Source of the DNA: Kineosporia sp. A_224
GTDB taxonomy: Bacteria > Actinomycetota > Actinomycetes > Actinomycetales > Kineosporiaceae
Direction: 5' to 3'
NCBI RefSeq assembly: GCF_002198655.1
Contig: NZ_MWLN01000208.1
Coordinates: 1-59,868 of the forward strand
Length of the DNA stretch: 59,868 bases
The notes beneath the pieces were generated by a model. It saw nothing but the letters and a program-made list of their open reading frames with translations, did no database searches and was not told the origin of the DNA. A program made the position numbers and the translations under genes. Below are positions 22,571 to 31,194 of the stretch, piece after piece. Numbering within the stretch: position 1 is the stretch's first letter; each line of letters opens with the position of its first letter.

Positions 22571-23484
22571 CGGTCGTGCCCCTCGCCCCTCGCGTCGTCG
22601 TCGTCCACCGGCGCTCCGAGCTCGACGAGCTCGTCGACCGGCACGGCACCCGCGGCCAGGTCGAGTTCTTCCTGCGCGGCCGAGGCCGCGGGCTCGGCGA
22701 GGTGCAGGCCCGGCACGACGCCCTCGTGCTGGCCCGCCGCCGGGTCGCCGCGGCCGTCCCGCAGGGCTGGCGGACGGCGTCCGCCGAGCGGGCCGACCTC
22801 GACCGGTTCGCCTTCGAGCCGCAGGACGTCGTCGTCGCCGTCGGGCAGGACGGTCTCGTCGCCAACGCCGCGAAGTACCTCGACGGCCAGCCCGTCGTCG
22901 GGGTCGACCCGGAGCCGGGGCAGCACCCGGGCGTCCTCGTCCCGCACCCGGCCGACGCGGTCGGGCCGTTGCTCACGGCCGCCGCGGACGGCCGGGCGCG
23001 GTGCAGGCCCCTGACGATGGTGCGGGCGACGGCGGACGACGGCCAGCACCTCGACGCCCTCAACGAGCTCTACCTCGGGCACCCGACGCACCAGAGCGCC
23101 CGGTACGTCGTCCGGGCCGGCGGCCCCGTCGCGGAGCGGCAGTCGTCGTCCGGCGTCGTCGTCGGGACCGGGACCGGCGCGACCGGCTGGTGCCGCTCGC
23201 TCGCGGCGGAGCGCAGCAGCCCGCTCGCCCTGCCCGGCCCCGACGCCCCGCAGCTCGCCTGGTTCGTCCGGGAGGCCTGGCCGTCGCCGACGACCCGGAC
23301 CACGCTCACCGAGGGCCTGCTCGGCCCGGACGACGCGCTCGAGGTCGTCGTCGAGAGCGAGTCCCTCGTCGTCTTCGGCGACGGGCTCGAGGCCGACCGA
23401 CTCGTCCCGGTCTGGGGGCAGACCGTCCGGCTGCACCGGTCACCCAGGGTGCTGCGGCACGTCGTCGGCGCCGGGGGGCGCTGA
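22567..23484 (+). CDS. NAD kinase-like protein
   Basis: 305 residues related to the NAD kinase/diacylglycerol kinase fold. [18 protein letters not shown] stands where NAD kinases have [22 protein letters not shown] corresponds to the NE-containing segment, and [17 protein letters not shown] to the GSTAYxxSAGG loop. The Gln in GQDG and the altered loop make it divergent, so ATP-dependent NAD phosphorylation is likely but not certain. GTG overlaps the SPFH stop. Control by an NrtR-type regulator supports a link to NAD metabolism. Confidence 0.75.
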   Translation: MTVVPLAPRVVVVHRRSELDELVDRHGTRGQVEFFLRGRGRGLGEVQARHDALVLARRRVAAAVPQGWRTASAERADLDRFAFEPQDVVVAVGQDGLVANAAKYLDGQPVVGVDPEPGQHPGVLVPHPADAVGPLLTAAADGRARCRPLTMVRATADDGQHLDALNELYLGHPTHQSARYVVRAGGPVAERQSSSGVVVGTGTGATGWCRSLAAERSSPLALPGPDAPQLAWFVREAWPSPTTRTTLTEGLLGPDDALEVVVESESLVVFGDGLEADRLVPVWGQTVRLHRSPRVLRHVVGAGGR

Positions 23485-23543
23485 CGCGGCGCCCCGACGC
23501 ACGGCAGTATGTCCTGACAAGCCGTCGCCTGCGAGGAGTCCCC

Positions 23544-24563
23544 ATGGCCCTGTCCGACCACCCCCGCACCCCGCTGCTCTTCGGCCCGTCGCCGGTGCAC
23601 CCCCTCGAGCGCCTCACCGCGCACCTCGGCGGCGCCCAGGTCTGGGCCAAGCGCGAGGACTGCAACTCGGGGCTGGCCTTCGGCGGCAACAAGGTGCGCA
23701 AGCTGGAGTACCTGGCGGCCGAGGCACTCGCACAGGGCTGCGACACGCTCGTCTCGATCGGCGGCGTGCAGTCGAACCACACCCGCGCCGTCGCGGCCAC
23801 CGCCGCCCGGCTCGGGATGAAGTGCGTGCTCGTCCAGGAGTCGTGGGTCGACTGGCCCGACGCCGTCTACGACCGGGTCGGCAACATCCTGCTGTCCCGC
23901 CTCATGGGGGCTGACGTCCGGCTCGTCCAGGCCGAGTTCGGCATCGGGTTCAAGGAGTCGTGGGAGCAGGCGCTCGCCGACATCGCCGCCGCCGGTGGCA
24001 AGCCGTACGCCATCCCCGCCGGCGCGAGCGACCACCCCCTCGGCGGTCTCGGCTTCGCCGGCTGGGCGTACGAGGTGGCCGAGCAGGAGCAGCAGCTCGG
24101 GGTCTTCTTCGACACCGTCGTCGTGTGCTCGGTGACCGGCAGCACCCAGGCCGGGATGGTCGCCGGGTTCGCCGCGCTCGAGGAGGCCGGCGGCCGGAAG
24201 CGCCGCGTCCTCGGCGTCGACGGCTCGGCCAAGCCGGTCGAGACCCGCGACCAGGTGCTGCGCATCGCGCAGGGCACCGCGAAGCTCCTCGACGTGCAGC
24301 GCGAGCTGACCCTCGACGACGTCGAGCTCGACGAGCGCTACCACGCCGGCATCTACGGCATCCCGGACGACCAGACCCTCGACGCGATGCGCCTGGCCGC
24401 CCGCACCGAGGGCATGATCACCGACCCCGTGTACGAGGGGAAGAGCATGGCCGGGCTCGTCGACCTGGTGGCGCGCAAGGAGATCGGTGCCGACTCGACG
24501 GTCCTCTTCGCACACCTGGGCGGGCAGCCCGCGCTCAACGGGTACAGCGCGCTGTTCCGCTGA
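23544..24563 (+). CDS. acdS: 1-aminocyclopropane-1-carboxylate (ACC) deaminase
   Basis: 339 residues, PLP-dependent fold type II. Lys50 in [11 protein letters not shown] binds [18 protein letters not shown] holds the Ser/Asn pair. [12 protein letters not shown] carries the Tyr-Glu pair and [13 protein letters not shown] the Leu that separate true ACC deaminases from D-cysteine desulfhydrases. It splits ACC into 2-oxobutyrate and ammonia, lowering ethylene in associated plants. GAGGAG RBS. No adjacent Lrp-type acdR gene. This suggests plant or soil association. Confidence 0.92.
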   Translation: MALSDHPRTPLLFGPSPVHPLERLTAHLGGAQVWAKREDCNSGLAFGGNKVRKLEYLAAEALAQGCDTLVSIGGVQSNHTRAVAATAARLGMKCVLVQESWVDWPDAVYDRVGNILLSRLMGADVRLVQAEFGIGFKESWEQALADIAAAGGKPYAIPAGASDHPLGGLGFAGWAYEVAEQEQQLGVFFDTVVVCSVTGSTQAGMVAGFAALEEAGGRKRRVLGVDGSAKPVETRDQVLRIAQGTAKLLDVQRELTLDDVELDERYHAGIYGIPDDQTLDAMRLAARTEGMITDPVYEGKSMAGLVDLVARKEIGADSTVLFAHLGGQPALNGYSALFR

Positions 24564-24651
24564 GGCCGGTCGCCGGCGCAGCCGCACGCCCGACGGCGCC
24601 CCCGGGTCCTCCGGCGGGCGGCGTCGTGCGTCCTGGGGTTGACTGGGCGCC

Positions 24652-26133
24652 GTGAGCGTCCGGTGGCTGTTCGGTGACCAGCTCGGCCCGCACTTCACCG
24701 ACGACCTCGGCGACGACGCACCCGTGCTCCTCGTGGAGTCGCGCCGGGTGTTCGCCCGCAGGCGCTTCCACCGGGCGAAGGCGCACCTCGTGCTCTCGGC
24801 GATGCGGCACCGGGCGGCCGAGCTCGGCGACCGGTGCATCTACGCACAGGTCGGGACGTACGCCGAGGCGCTGGACGGCGTCCGCGCACCGAAGTCGGTC
24901 GCGCACCCCACCTCGCACGCCGCCCTGCGGTTCGCCCGCGGCCGCGGCGACGTCGAGGTGCTGCCGGCGCGCGGGTTCGCGACGCCGATGCCGGACTTCG
25001 CCCGCTGGGCCGACGGCCGCGGCGCCCGCCGGCTGCTCCTGGAGGACTTCTACCGCGACGCTCGTCGTCGCCTCGGCGTCCTCATGGACGGCGACGAGCC
25101 CGCGGGCGGCCGGTGGAACTTCGACGCCGACAACCGCGAGCCCCCGCCCCGCGGCGGCGGGCTCGCCGTCCCGGGCCCGTGGTGGCCCGTCGAGGACGAC
25201 GTCGCCGCGCAGGTCCGCGAGGACCTCGACCGCTGGGAGCGGGACGGCGACGTGACGTTCGTCGGCCGGGACGGCCCGCGCCGGTTCGCCGCGACGCGGG
25301 CCGAGGCGCTCGCCGCGCTCGACCACTTCGTGACCCACCGGCTCGACGCGTTCGGGCCGCACGAGGACGCGATGCTCGCCGACGACCCCTGGATGGCGCA
25401 CTCGTTGCTGTCGGCCCCGATGAACCTCGGGCTGCTCGACCCGCTCGAGGTCGTCGCACGGGCCGAGCAGGCGTACCGCGCGGGCGAGGCGTCGCTGCAG
25501 TCCGTGGAGGGCTTCGTCCGCCAGGTGATCGGCTGGCGGGACTACGTCTGGCACCTCTACTGGCACCAGCCGCCCGACTACCGCGACCGCAACGCGTTGG
25601 CGGCCGGCGAGCCGCTGCCGCAGTGGTTCGCGGAGCTCGACGCCGACGCCGTCGAGGCGCGCTGCCTGTCGACGGCGCTGGCCGGCGTCCGGGACCACGG
25701 CTGGGTGCACCACATCCCGCGGCTCATGGTGCTCGGCAACTGGGCGCTCCAGCGGGGCGTCGACCCCGCGGCGCTCACCGACTGGTTCCACCGCTGCTTC
25801 GTCGACGGCTACGACTGGGTCATGGTGCCCAACGTCGTGGGGATGTCCCAGCACGCCGACGGCGGCGTCATGGCGACGAAGCCGTACGCGTCCGGCGGGG
25901 CGTACGTCGACCGGATGAGCGACTTCTGCCGCGGCTGCCGGTACAACCCCAAGAAGCGTCTCGGGCCGGACGCCTGCCCGTACACCGCCGGGTACTGGGC
26001 CTTCCTCGACCGCACCCGCGACCGGCTCGCCGGCAACCACCGGATGGCGCAGCCCCTCAAGGGCCTCGAACGGCTCGCCGACCTCGACGCCGTCGTCGCT
26101 CAGGAGCGGGACCGGGGCACCCGCGCCCCCTGA
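24652..26133 (+). CDS. Cryptochrome/photolyase-related protein, FeS-BCP (PhrB-like) type
   Basis: 493 residues. N-terminal FGDQLGPHF is the hallmark of the FeS-cluster bacterial cryptochrome/photolyase group. The C-terminal half binds FAD (GWRDYVWHLYWHQPPDY, HHIPRLMVLGNWAL, VMVPNVVGMSQHADGG). A cysteine cluster C426, C429 and C442 (DFCRGCRYNPKK, DACPYTAGYW) supplies [4Fe-4S] ligands. Light-driven repair of (6-4) photoproducts is the known role of PhrB. GTG start. A monocistronic-looking gene between acdS and the ferredoxin gene. Confidence 0.92.
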   Translation: MSVRWLFGDQLGPHFTDDLGDDAPVLLVESRRVFARRRFHRAKAHLVLSAMRHRAAELGDRCIYAQVGTYAEALDGVRAPKSVAHPTSHAALRFARGRGDVEVLPARGFATPMPDFARWADGRGARRLLLEDFYRDARRRLGVLMDGDEPAGGRWNFDADNREPPPRGGGLAVPGPWWPVEDDVAAQVREDLDRWERDGDVTFVGRDGPRRFAATRAEALAALDHFVTHRLDAFGPHEDAMLADDPWMAHSLLSAPMNLGLLDPLEVVARAEQAYRAGEASLQSVEGFVRQVIGWRDYVWHLYWHQPPDYRDRNALAAGEPLPQWFAELDADAVEARCLSTALAGVRDHGWVHHIPRLMVLGNWALQRGVDPAALTDWFHRCFVDGYDWVMVPNVVGMSQHADGGVMATKPYASGGAYVDRMSDFCRGCRYNPKKRLGPDACPYTAGYWAFLDRTRDRLAGNHRMAQPLKGLERLADLDAVVAQERDRGTRAP

Positions 26134-26186
26134 CGTCACCCGCTCGGGCGCGGCCTCCCGGGACCTTCGACCCTTGGTCGCCATCC

Positions 26187-26207
26187 ACGTTCCGCAGGAA
26201 GGAATGT
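26187..26207. promoter_or_regulatory. Imperfect inverted repeat upstream of the ferredoxin gene
   Basis: ACGTTCC and GGAATGT (one mismatch) separated by seven bases. The left half CGTTCCGCAGG resembles the left half of the palindrome upstream of the phenol hydroxylase operon (CGTTCCGCGG, 37932-37952). A common IclR-type regulator could bind both; this is inference from half-site likeness only. Confidence 0.35.
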
Positions 26208-26307
26208 GACGGGGGTCCGGCCGCACGGGAACGCACTCTGGCCCTCACGAGGACGCCGCCGGCAGGTGATGCTGACGTCGTCCGGACACGAAGGGGTGGA
26301 GGTGACG

Positions 26308-26634
26308 ATGCCACGGCTCACCGTCGCGGACAGCGACGTCGAGGTGCTGCTCAAGCCCGGGGAGACGATCCTCGGCGGGCTGCACCGCGCCGGTTACGCG
26401 GCGCGGACGGGCTGTCTTCGGGGCGGCTGCGGCGTCTGCAAGGTCGAGGTCACGCAGGGGTCGGTGACGTACGCCGAGACCGTGGCCGAGACCGTCCTCA
26501 CCCCCGAGGAACGCACGTCCGGGATCTGCCTCATCTGTCGCGCCGTGCCCCAGGAGGACACGGTCATCGCGCCGCGGCCGGAGTTCAAGCTCCGCTGCGT
26601 CGCCCCCTTCCTCGCCGCGCTCGCGCGGAAGTGA
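26308..26634 (+). CDS. Plant-type [2Fe-2S] ferredoxin, XylT/DmpQ-like
   Basis: 108 residues with Cys36, Cys41 and Cys44 (TGCLRGGCGVCK) and a fourth Cys at 74 or 77 (SGICLICRA). This CxxxxCxxC...C pattern is that of XylT-type ferredoxins, which re-reduce the active-site iron of catechol 2,3-dioxygenase after substrate inactivation. It sits 55 bases upstream of such a dioxygenase gene, matching the dmpQB/xylTE order. Start MPRLTVADS chosen behind GGTGGAGG; a GTG lies six bases earlier. Confidence 0.88.
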   Translation: MPRLTVADSDVEVLLKPGETILGGLHRAGYAARTGCLRGGCGVCKVEVTQGSVTYAETVAETVLTPEERTSGICLICRAVPQEDTVIAPRPEFKLRCVAPFLAALARK

Positions 26635-26689
26635 AGGGTCCAGCCGCAACGCCACCGCACGTACGCACGCACCGACCGAAGGAGCTCGG

Positions 26690-27613
26690 ATGTCCGACGT
26701 CCTGAGAATGGGCTACGTCCACGCCAGGGTCACCGACCTGGCCCGCGCCAAGGACCACTACGCGAACACGCTCGGCCTGTACCCGACCCTCGAGGAGGAC
26801 GGGAAGCTCTACTTCAAGGGCTGGGACGAGTGGGACCACCACTCGGTCGTCCTCGAGGAGGGCGGCGTCGGGGCCGTGAAGTTCGGCTTCAAGGTCTGGG
26901 GCGCGGACGCCCTCGACGGCATCGAGAAGCGCGCGCAGCAGTTCGGCGACTGCACCGTGACCCGGATGAGCGCGGGCGACAACCGTGAGGTGAGCGACGG
27001 CGTCCGGGTGCACCTGCCGTGCATCGACCACACGTTCGAGTTCTACCACTCGATGACCGAGGTCGGCCTCGAGGTCGGGACGCACAACCCCGATGCGTTC
27101 CCGCGGCACCTCGTCGGCGTCGGCGCCCCGATGCTCGACCACGCGCTGCTCATGGGCGAGGACATCGACACCGCGGCCCGCTTCTTCATGGAGGTCACGG
27201 ACTTCTACACGACAGAGCGGGCGCAGACCGACCTCTCCGACGAGCACCAGACGATCGCGTACTGGCTGTCGGCGAGCCAGAAGGTGCACGACATCGCGCT
27301 CCTGCGCGGCGAGAACGGCAAGCTGCACCACTTCGCCTTCCAGATGCGCGACTGGAACGACATCCTCCACGCGGCGGACCTGTTCTCGATGGACGACGTC
27401 CCGATCGACGTCGGCCCCACCCGCCACGGCATCACCCGCGGCGAGACGATCTACTTCTTCGACCCGGCCGGCAACCGCAACGAGACCTTCGCCGGCGGCT
27501 ACACGTCGTACCGGGACCGCCCGACGATCATCTGGACGGCGGACCAGCTCGCGAAGGGCATCTTCTACCACGCTCGCGAGCTCAAGGAGTCGTTCACATC
27601 CGTCTACACGTGA
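26690..27613 (+). CDS. dmpB: Catechol 2,3-dioxygenase (extradiol, type I)
   Basis: 307 residues, two vicinal-oxygen-chelate modules. Iron ligands His151 (MLDHALL), His213/214 (GKLHHFAF) and Glu265 (NRNETFAGG) in the second module, at the positions of XylE. It opens catechol to 2-hydroxymuconic semialdehyde. Pairs with the XylT-like ferredoxin just upstream and ends at a strong terminator, forming a two-gene unit apart from the phenol hydroxylase operon. A second, clearly different copy is at 33132-34055. Confidence 0.93.
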   Translation: MSDVLRMGYVHARVTDLARAKDHYANTLGLYPTLEEDGKLYFKGWDEWDHHSVVLEEGGVGAVKFGFKVWGADALDGIEKRAQQFGDCTVTRMSAGDNREVSDGVRVHLPCIDHTFEFYHSMTEVGLEVGTHNPDAFPRHLVGVGAPMLDHALLMGEDIDTAARFFMEVTDFYTTERAQTDLSDEHQTIAYWLSASQKVHDIALLRGENGKLHHFAFQMRDWNDILHAADLFSMDDVPIDVGPTRHGITRGETIYFFDPAGNRNETFAGGYTSYRDRPTIIWTADQLAKGIFYHARELKESFTSVYT

Positions 27614-27663
27614 CGGTCGTGACCTCCCCCTCGGGGCGCTGAACCTGCTGTCCCGCAACGGGA

Positions 27664-27702
27664 CGAGGGCCCGGACCACCCACCCGGTGGTCCGGGCCCT
27701 CG
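27664..27702 (+). terminator. Strong terminator after catechol 2,3-dioxygenase
   Basis: Perfect 17-base stem (27664-27680 with 27686-27702) and a five-base loop CACCC, 50 bases after the stop. A smaller palindrome GTCCCG-CAA-CGGGAC (27650-27664) abuts it. Confidence 0.85.
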
Positions 27703-27827
27703 CACGTCGACCCACCGAGACCGACGTGACCCACCCGAGCGTTCTCGGGCACTGACGGCCTGCGTCCGGCTGCACCGCGGCCAATTGGGTCGACCGGCGT
27801 CCCGTCGATGATCCATCGTGGTCGACC

Positions 27828-29123
27828 ATGAGCACGTTCGCCGACACCCTGGCCGGAAGGGTCCCCAGCGCCGGGGACCTCGCCGGCGCACGGGAGCGCG
27901 TGCTCTCCGACCTGGCCGGCTGCCAACAGACAGCGGCCTTCCACGGCGAGGGCGACGTCGCCGCGCACACCGCGCTGGCGCTCACCGTGCTCGAGGGCCG
28001 GCTCGCGCAGGACCCGCTCGGCGTCGGGCCCTGGGGCTCGCGCATCGCCCGGCTCGCGACGCTCCTGCACGACGTCGGCAAGCCGGCGACGACGGTGGAG
28101 GTGACGCCCGGCCGGTTCGCCAGCCGGGGCCACGAGGACGTCGGGGCACAGGTGGTGAACACGCTCTTCGCGACCGACCCGGCACTGACCGACCTGCCGC
28201 TAGGGGTCTGGCCGGCGGTCCACGCCGCGGTCCGGCAGCACATGTGGGTGTGGGGGCCGGACGACGTCCCGCCCGGCGCCTGGCTGCGCAGCAGCCACCT
28301 CGTCGATCCCGCGGTGCTCACCGCGGTGTGGGACGCCGACGCCCGCGGCCGGGTCGCGGACGACGCCGCACGGCTGCGCGACCAGGTCGACTACGCCGTC
28401 CTGGCGGTCGAGGAGGCCGGAGCGGGCAGCGGTGATGCGTGGGGCGTGCTGTCAGCGGCGGTCGACGTCGCCGCTCTCGACCCGGGAGTCCGGCGTCAGG
28501 TGTTCCGCCGGGTCACGGCGGGCGAGGTGATGACGGCAGGTCACGCCGCATCGGACGTGGCCGCGGCCGAGCGCGCGTCCCGTCCGGCGCTCACGTACAC
28601 GATCGGTCTGCCCGGGGCGGGCAAGAGCACGTGGGCCCGGCAGGTCTGGGCGCGACAGACCGGCGGCACCGTGCTCAGCGCACGCGGCGCCCGCCGCAAG
28701 GACCGCGCCGACGCCGCGGCCGCCGTCCGGGCCGCGATCCCGGGACTGCTCGGCGCCGGGACGCCGGTCTGCGTCGACGCGACGCATGCGACGCGCCTTT
28801 CCCGGGACCGGCTGCTCCGGCTGGCGACCCGCTACAACGCCGACGTTCACGCCGTCCTGCTACGGCCGCGGCTCGAGCTGTCCCTTGCCCGGCAGGCGAC
28901 CCGGCCGCCGGCGGACGAGGTGCCCGCCGGCGCGGTGCGGCTGATGCTCGAGGGACTGCGCTTCCCGACGCCGGACGAGTACGGGAGCCTGACCGTCGTC
29001 GAGCCGGACGGCCGCTGGTGGCGGTACGGCGACCAGACCCGCTGGCTGCCGGTCGACGCCGCCGTCCGTTCGGCCGGCGGCGGCCCGCAGGACCCCGGGC
29101 CGTGGTCAGGCGGTCGGTCGTGA
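27828..29123 (+). CDS. HD-domain polynucleotide kinase-like fusion (RNA repair)
   Basis: 431 residues. N-terminal HD phosphohydrolase domain (about 35-190) with His47 and the H81-D82 pair in LLHDVGKP. C-terminal P-loop kinase (about 255-425) with GLPGAGKSTWAR (Lys266) and DATHATRLSRDRLL, as in T4-type 5'-polynucleotide kinases. The two domains could remove and add end phosphates on broken RNA. The downstream RNA ligase starts inside its stop codon (GTGA), so heal and seal steps are coupled. No good RBS precedes the ATG. Confidence 0.85.
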   Translation: MSTFADTLAGRVPSAGDLAGARERVLSDLAGCQQTAAFHGEGDVAAHTALALTVLEGRLAQDPLGVGPWGSRIARLATLLHDVGKPATTVEVTPGRFASRGHEDVGAQVVNTLFATDPALTDLPLGVWPAVHAAVRQHMWVWGPDDVPPGAWLRSSHLVDPAVLTAVWDADARGRVADDAARLRDQVDYAVLAVEEAGAGSGDAWGVLSAAVDVAALDPGVRRQVFRRVTAGEVMTAGHAASDVAAAERASRPALTYTIGLPGAGKSTWARQVWARQTGGTVLSARGARRKDRADAAAAVRAAIPGLLGAGTPVCVDATHATRLSRDRLLRLATRYNADVHAVLLRPRLELSLARQATRPPADEVPAGAVRLMLEGLRFPTPDEYGSLTVVEPDGRWWRYGDQTRWLPVDAAVRSAGGGPQDPGPWSGGRS

Positions 29124-29800
29124 CCGGCCCGGCAGGTGGCCGGGTCAAGTACCCGCGGACGCCGCACCTGCCCTGGAGCCCCGGCCGGGACGCCGACGAC
29201 GTCGGCATCCGGACCCTGGCCGCTGTGGAGTCCGCCGAGGTCGTCGTCACGGAGAAGCTCGACGGCGAGTGCACGACGATCGGCCCGGGCGGCTGGTCGC
29301 ACGCGCGCTCGCTCGACTCCGGACCGCACCCGTCCCGGACCTACGTACGCTCGGTGGCGGGCCGGATCGGGCACCTGCTGCCGCCGACCATGCGCGTGTG
29401 CGGCGAGAACGTCTACGCCGTGCACTCGGTCGAGTACACCGGCCTCGCGGACCACTTCCAGGTCTTCAACATCTGGGACGGCGACCGGTGCCTCTCCTGG
29501 GACGAGACCGTCGAGTGGGCGCACCTGCTCGACCTCGTCGTCGTCCCGGTGCTGCACCGCGGGCCCTGGCCCGGCCCGGACGCGCTGACCTCGACCTGGC
29601 GCGCGGCGACGTCCGGCCGGGTCAGTGAGGGCTACGTCGTCCGGACGGCAGCCGGGTTCGACGCAGCGGCCTTCACCGCGCACGTCGCCAAGTACGTCCG
29701 GCCCGCACACGTCCAGACGGACGAGCACTGGCTCGATCAGGAGATGCGCGTCAACGGGCTCCGGGCCCCGGCAACCTCTGCTGAGGCTCCCGGACTCTGA
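29120..29800 (+). CDS. RNA ligase (nucleotidyltransferase) of an RNA-repair pair
   Basis: 226 residues of the covalent nucleotidyltransferase superfamily. Motif I TEKLDGEC with adenylated Lys46, motif III near HFQVFNIWDGD, motif IV SEGYVVR and motif V AKYVRPAH are all in order. It would seal RNA ends prepared by the HD-kinase protein. Compact, with no OB-fold or C-terminal extension, close to Rnl2-like minimal ligases. GTG overlaps the upstream stop. Confidence 0.87.
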   Translation: MTGPAGGRVKYPRTPHLPWSPGRDADDVGIRTLAAVESAEVVVTEKLDGECTTIGPGGWSHARSLDSGPHPSRTYVRSVAGRIGHLLPPTMRVCGENVYAVHSVEYTGLADHFQVFNIWDGDRCLSWDETVEWAHLLDLVVVPVLHRGPWPGPDALTSTWRAATSGRVSEGYVVRTAAGFDAAAFTAHVAKYVRPAHVQTDEHWLDQEMRVNGLRAPATSAEAPGL

Positions 29801-29804
29801 CGGT

Positions 29805-30278
29805 TCAGACCTCCCGGCGGATCTCGGCGGCGAGCACCGCCTGCTCGGCGTCGGTCACGTCGAGCAGACCGTTCTCGGCCATGAGCGCGTGGAACTGCTG
29901 ACGCTCGTAGGGGACACCCGGCGGCAGCGGCGCGACGTGCCAGTGCACGTGCGCGTTGCCGTCCTGGCTGCCGAGGCTGAGCACGTAGAGCCGCTCGGTC
30001 GGGACCGCGTGCGACACGGCCCGGCCGACCCGGTGCACGACCTCCTGCAGGTGCAGGTACTCGGGCAGGTCGAGGTCCTCGACGACGCCCTCGACGTGCC
30101 GCCTCGGGGCGACGACGCAGTAGCCGCGCAGGGTCGGGAACCGCGAGAGGAACGCGACGGTGTCGTCGTCCTCGAAGACCATCCTGTGCTCGTACCCCGG
30201 TGTGCCGTCGAGGAACGCGCAGACGAAGCACGGCCCGTTGCGCGAGCGCTCCACGTATGCGTCGAGGTCGAAGGTCAC
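29805..30278 (-). CDS. HIT-family nucleotide hydrolase/transferase
   Basis: 157 residues with the histidine triad H110-V-H112-W-H114 in GNAHVHWHVAPLPPG. CFVCAFLDG near residue 17-25 holds two Cys. HIT proteins cleave nucleotide phosphoester or phosphoramidate bonds, e.g. AMP conjugates. Convergent with the RNA ligase gene, with only four bases between the stops. A link to removal of AMP caps left by abortive ligation is possible but is inference from position. Confidence 0.87.
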   Translation of the reverse strand: MTFDLDAYVERSRNGPCFVCAFLDGTPGYEHRMVFEDDDTVAFLSRFPTLRGYCVVAPRRHVEGVVEDLDLPEYLHLQEVVHRVGRAVSHAVPTERLYVLSLGSQDGNAHVHWHVAPLPPGVPYERQQFHALMAENGLLDVTDAEQAVLAAEIRREV

Positions 30279-30418
30279 ACGCCCAGTCTGCGCGCCGCGC
30301 CGGATCCCCCAACAGGTCCCCCGGGCGAGCGGGGGATCCCCGACGCGGCGACCCCTCCGCCCGGCCGACGATCGATGCACGGACGGGAACCCTCCCGCCG
30401 GGTACCGAGGAGGCAGCC

Positions 30419-30601
30419 ATGTACACCGTCGTCCAGCCTGTCGCCCGGACCAGCTACCGGACCGTCTACCGGCACTCCTGCGATCATGGCTTCTGCACCG
30501 TCTGCGGCGGGGTGTGGCCCTGCGCCCGCGCAGAGGGCGACGTCGCCGTCCCGGCGGTCCCGGTCGCCCGGCTCGCCGCCGACCGGATCGCCGGACTCTG
30601 A
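30419..30601 (+). CDS. Small Cys-containing protein, 60 residues
   Basis: Starts MYTVVQPVARTSYRT behind a strong GAGGAGG RBS. Four cysteines lie in YRHSCDHGFCTVCGGVWPC with two His, suiting a small zinc-binding knuckle. Short Ala/Val-rich tail. Twelve bases before the next gene, so probably co-transcribed with the two unknown genes that follow. No family recognised. Confidence 0.65.
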   Translation: MYTVVQPVARTSYRTVYRHSCDHGFCTVCGGVWPCARAEGDVAVPAVPVARLAADRIAGL

Positions 30602-30613
30602 CCGGGAGCGCAC

Positions 30614-31156
30614 ATGGGCACGACCTGTCTCGTCGTCAACCCCGACCGCCGGGAGTTCCTCGATCCCGTCCTCCTGATGCGGTCCGACCGGTTCGCGGGT
30701 GTCGTCACCGGGCCGCCGGCGCAGGCGGTGCTCCTGCTGACGGCCCGCGGGACCGCCCTGGACGGGCTCCCGCACGCCGGCTCCTGGCACGGCGACCGGG
30801 TGCTCCTCGCCGGTGACGGCGACGCGGCCGACCTGCACGGCGTCCGCACCGCCCTTCCCGACCGCCCGGACCGCAACCTCGTCGGCCTCGCCGAGGAGGA
30901 GTACACCGACCTCAGCCTGGCCGCGCTCGCCCTCGTCGCGTCGGCGGACCGGGCCGGGGCGGCGCAGTGGGCCGCCGCGGCGGCGCAGGACGACGCCGTG
31001 CTGGTCCGGCTCGCCGCGGCCACGCTCACGAGCGGTTCTTCCGCGCTGCGTGACGTGCTCGCCCACGGCGTCGGCACCGACTGGGAGCAGCGGTACCGGA
31101 AAGCCGCCGGCCGCGACACCCCGATCACCCGGCGGCTGTACCGCGCGGGTGCCTGA
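30614..31156 (+). CDS. Hypothetical protein, 180 residues
   Basis: Soluble, starting MGTTCLVVNPDRREFLDP with an alpha/beta-looking first half (including HAGSWHGDRVLLAGDGD) and an Ala-rich helical second half ending in a basic segment. GGGAGCG upstream of the ATG. Codon use is typical for the genome. Second of three unknown genes (30419, 30614, 31195) that form a likely operon divergent from the HIT gene. No known domain recognised. Confidence 0.7.
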   Translation: MGTTCLVVNPDRREFLDPVLLMRSDRFAGVVTGPPAQAVLLLTARGTALDGLPHAGSWHGDRVLLAGDGDAADLHGVRTALPDRPDRNLVGLAEEEYTDLSLAALALVASADRAGAAQWAAAAAQDDAVLVRLAAATLTSGSSALRDVLAHGVGTDWEQRYRKAAGRDTPITRRLYRAGA

Positions 31157-31194
31157 GCGGACCGACCTCCGCGAACGGACACGAGAGGACCGAC

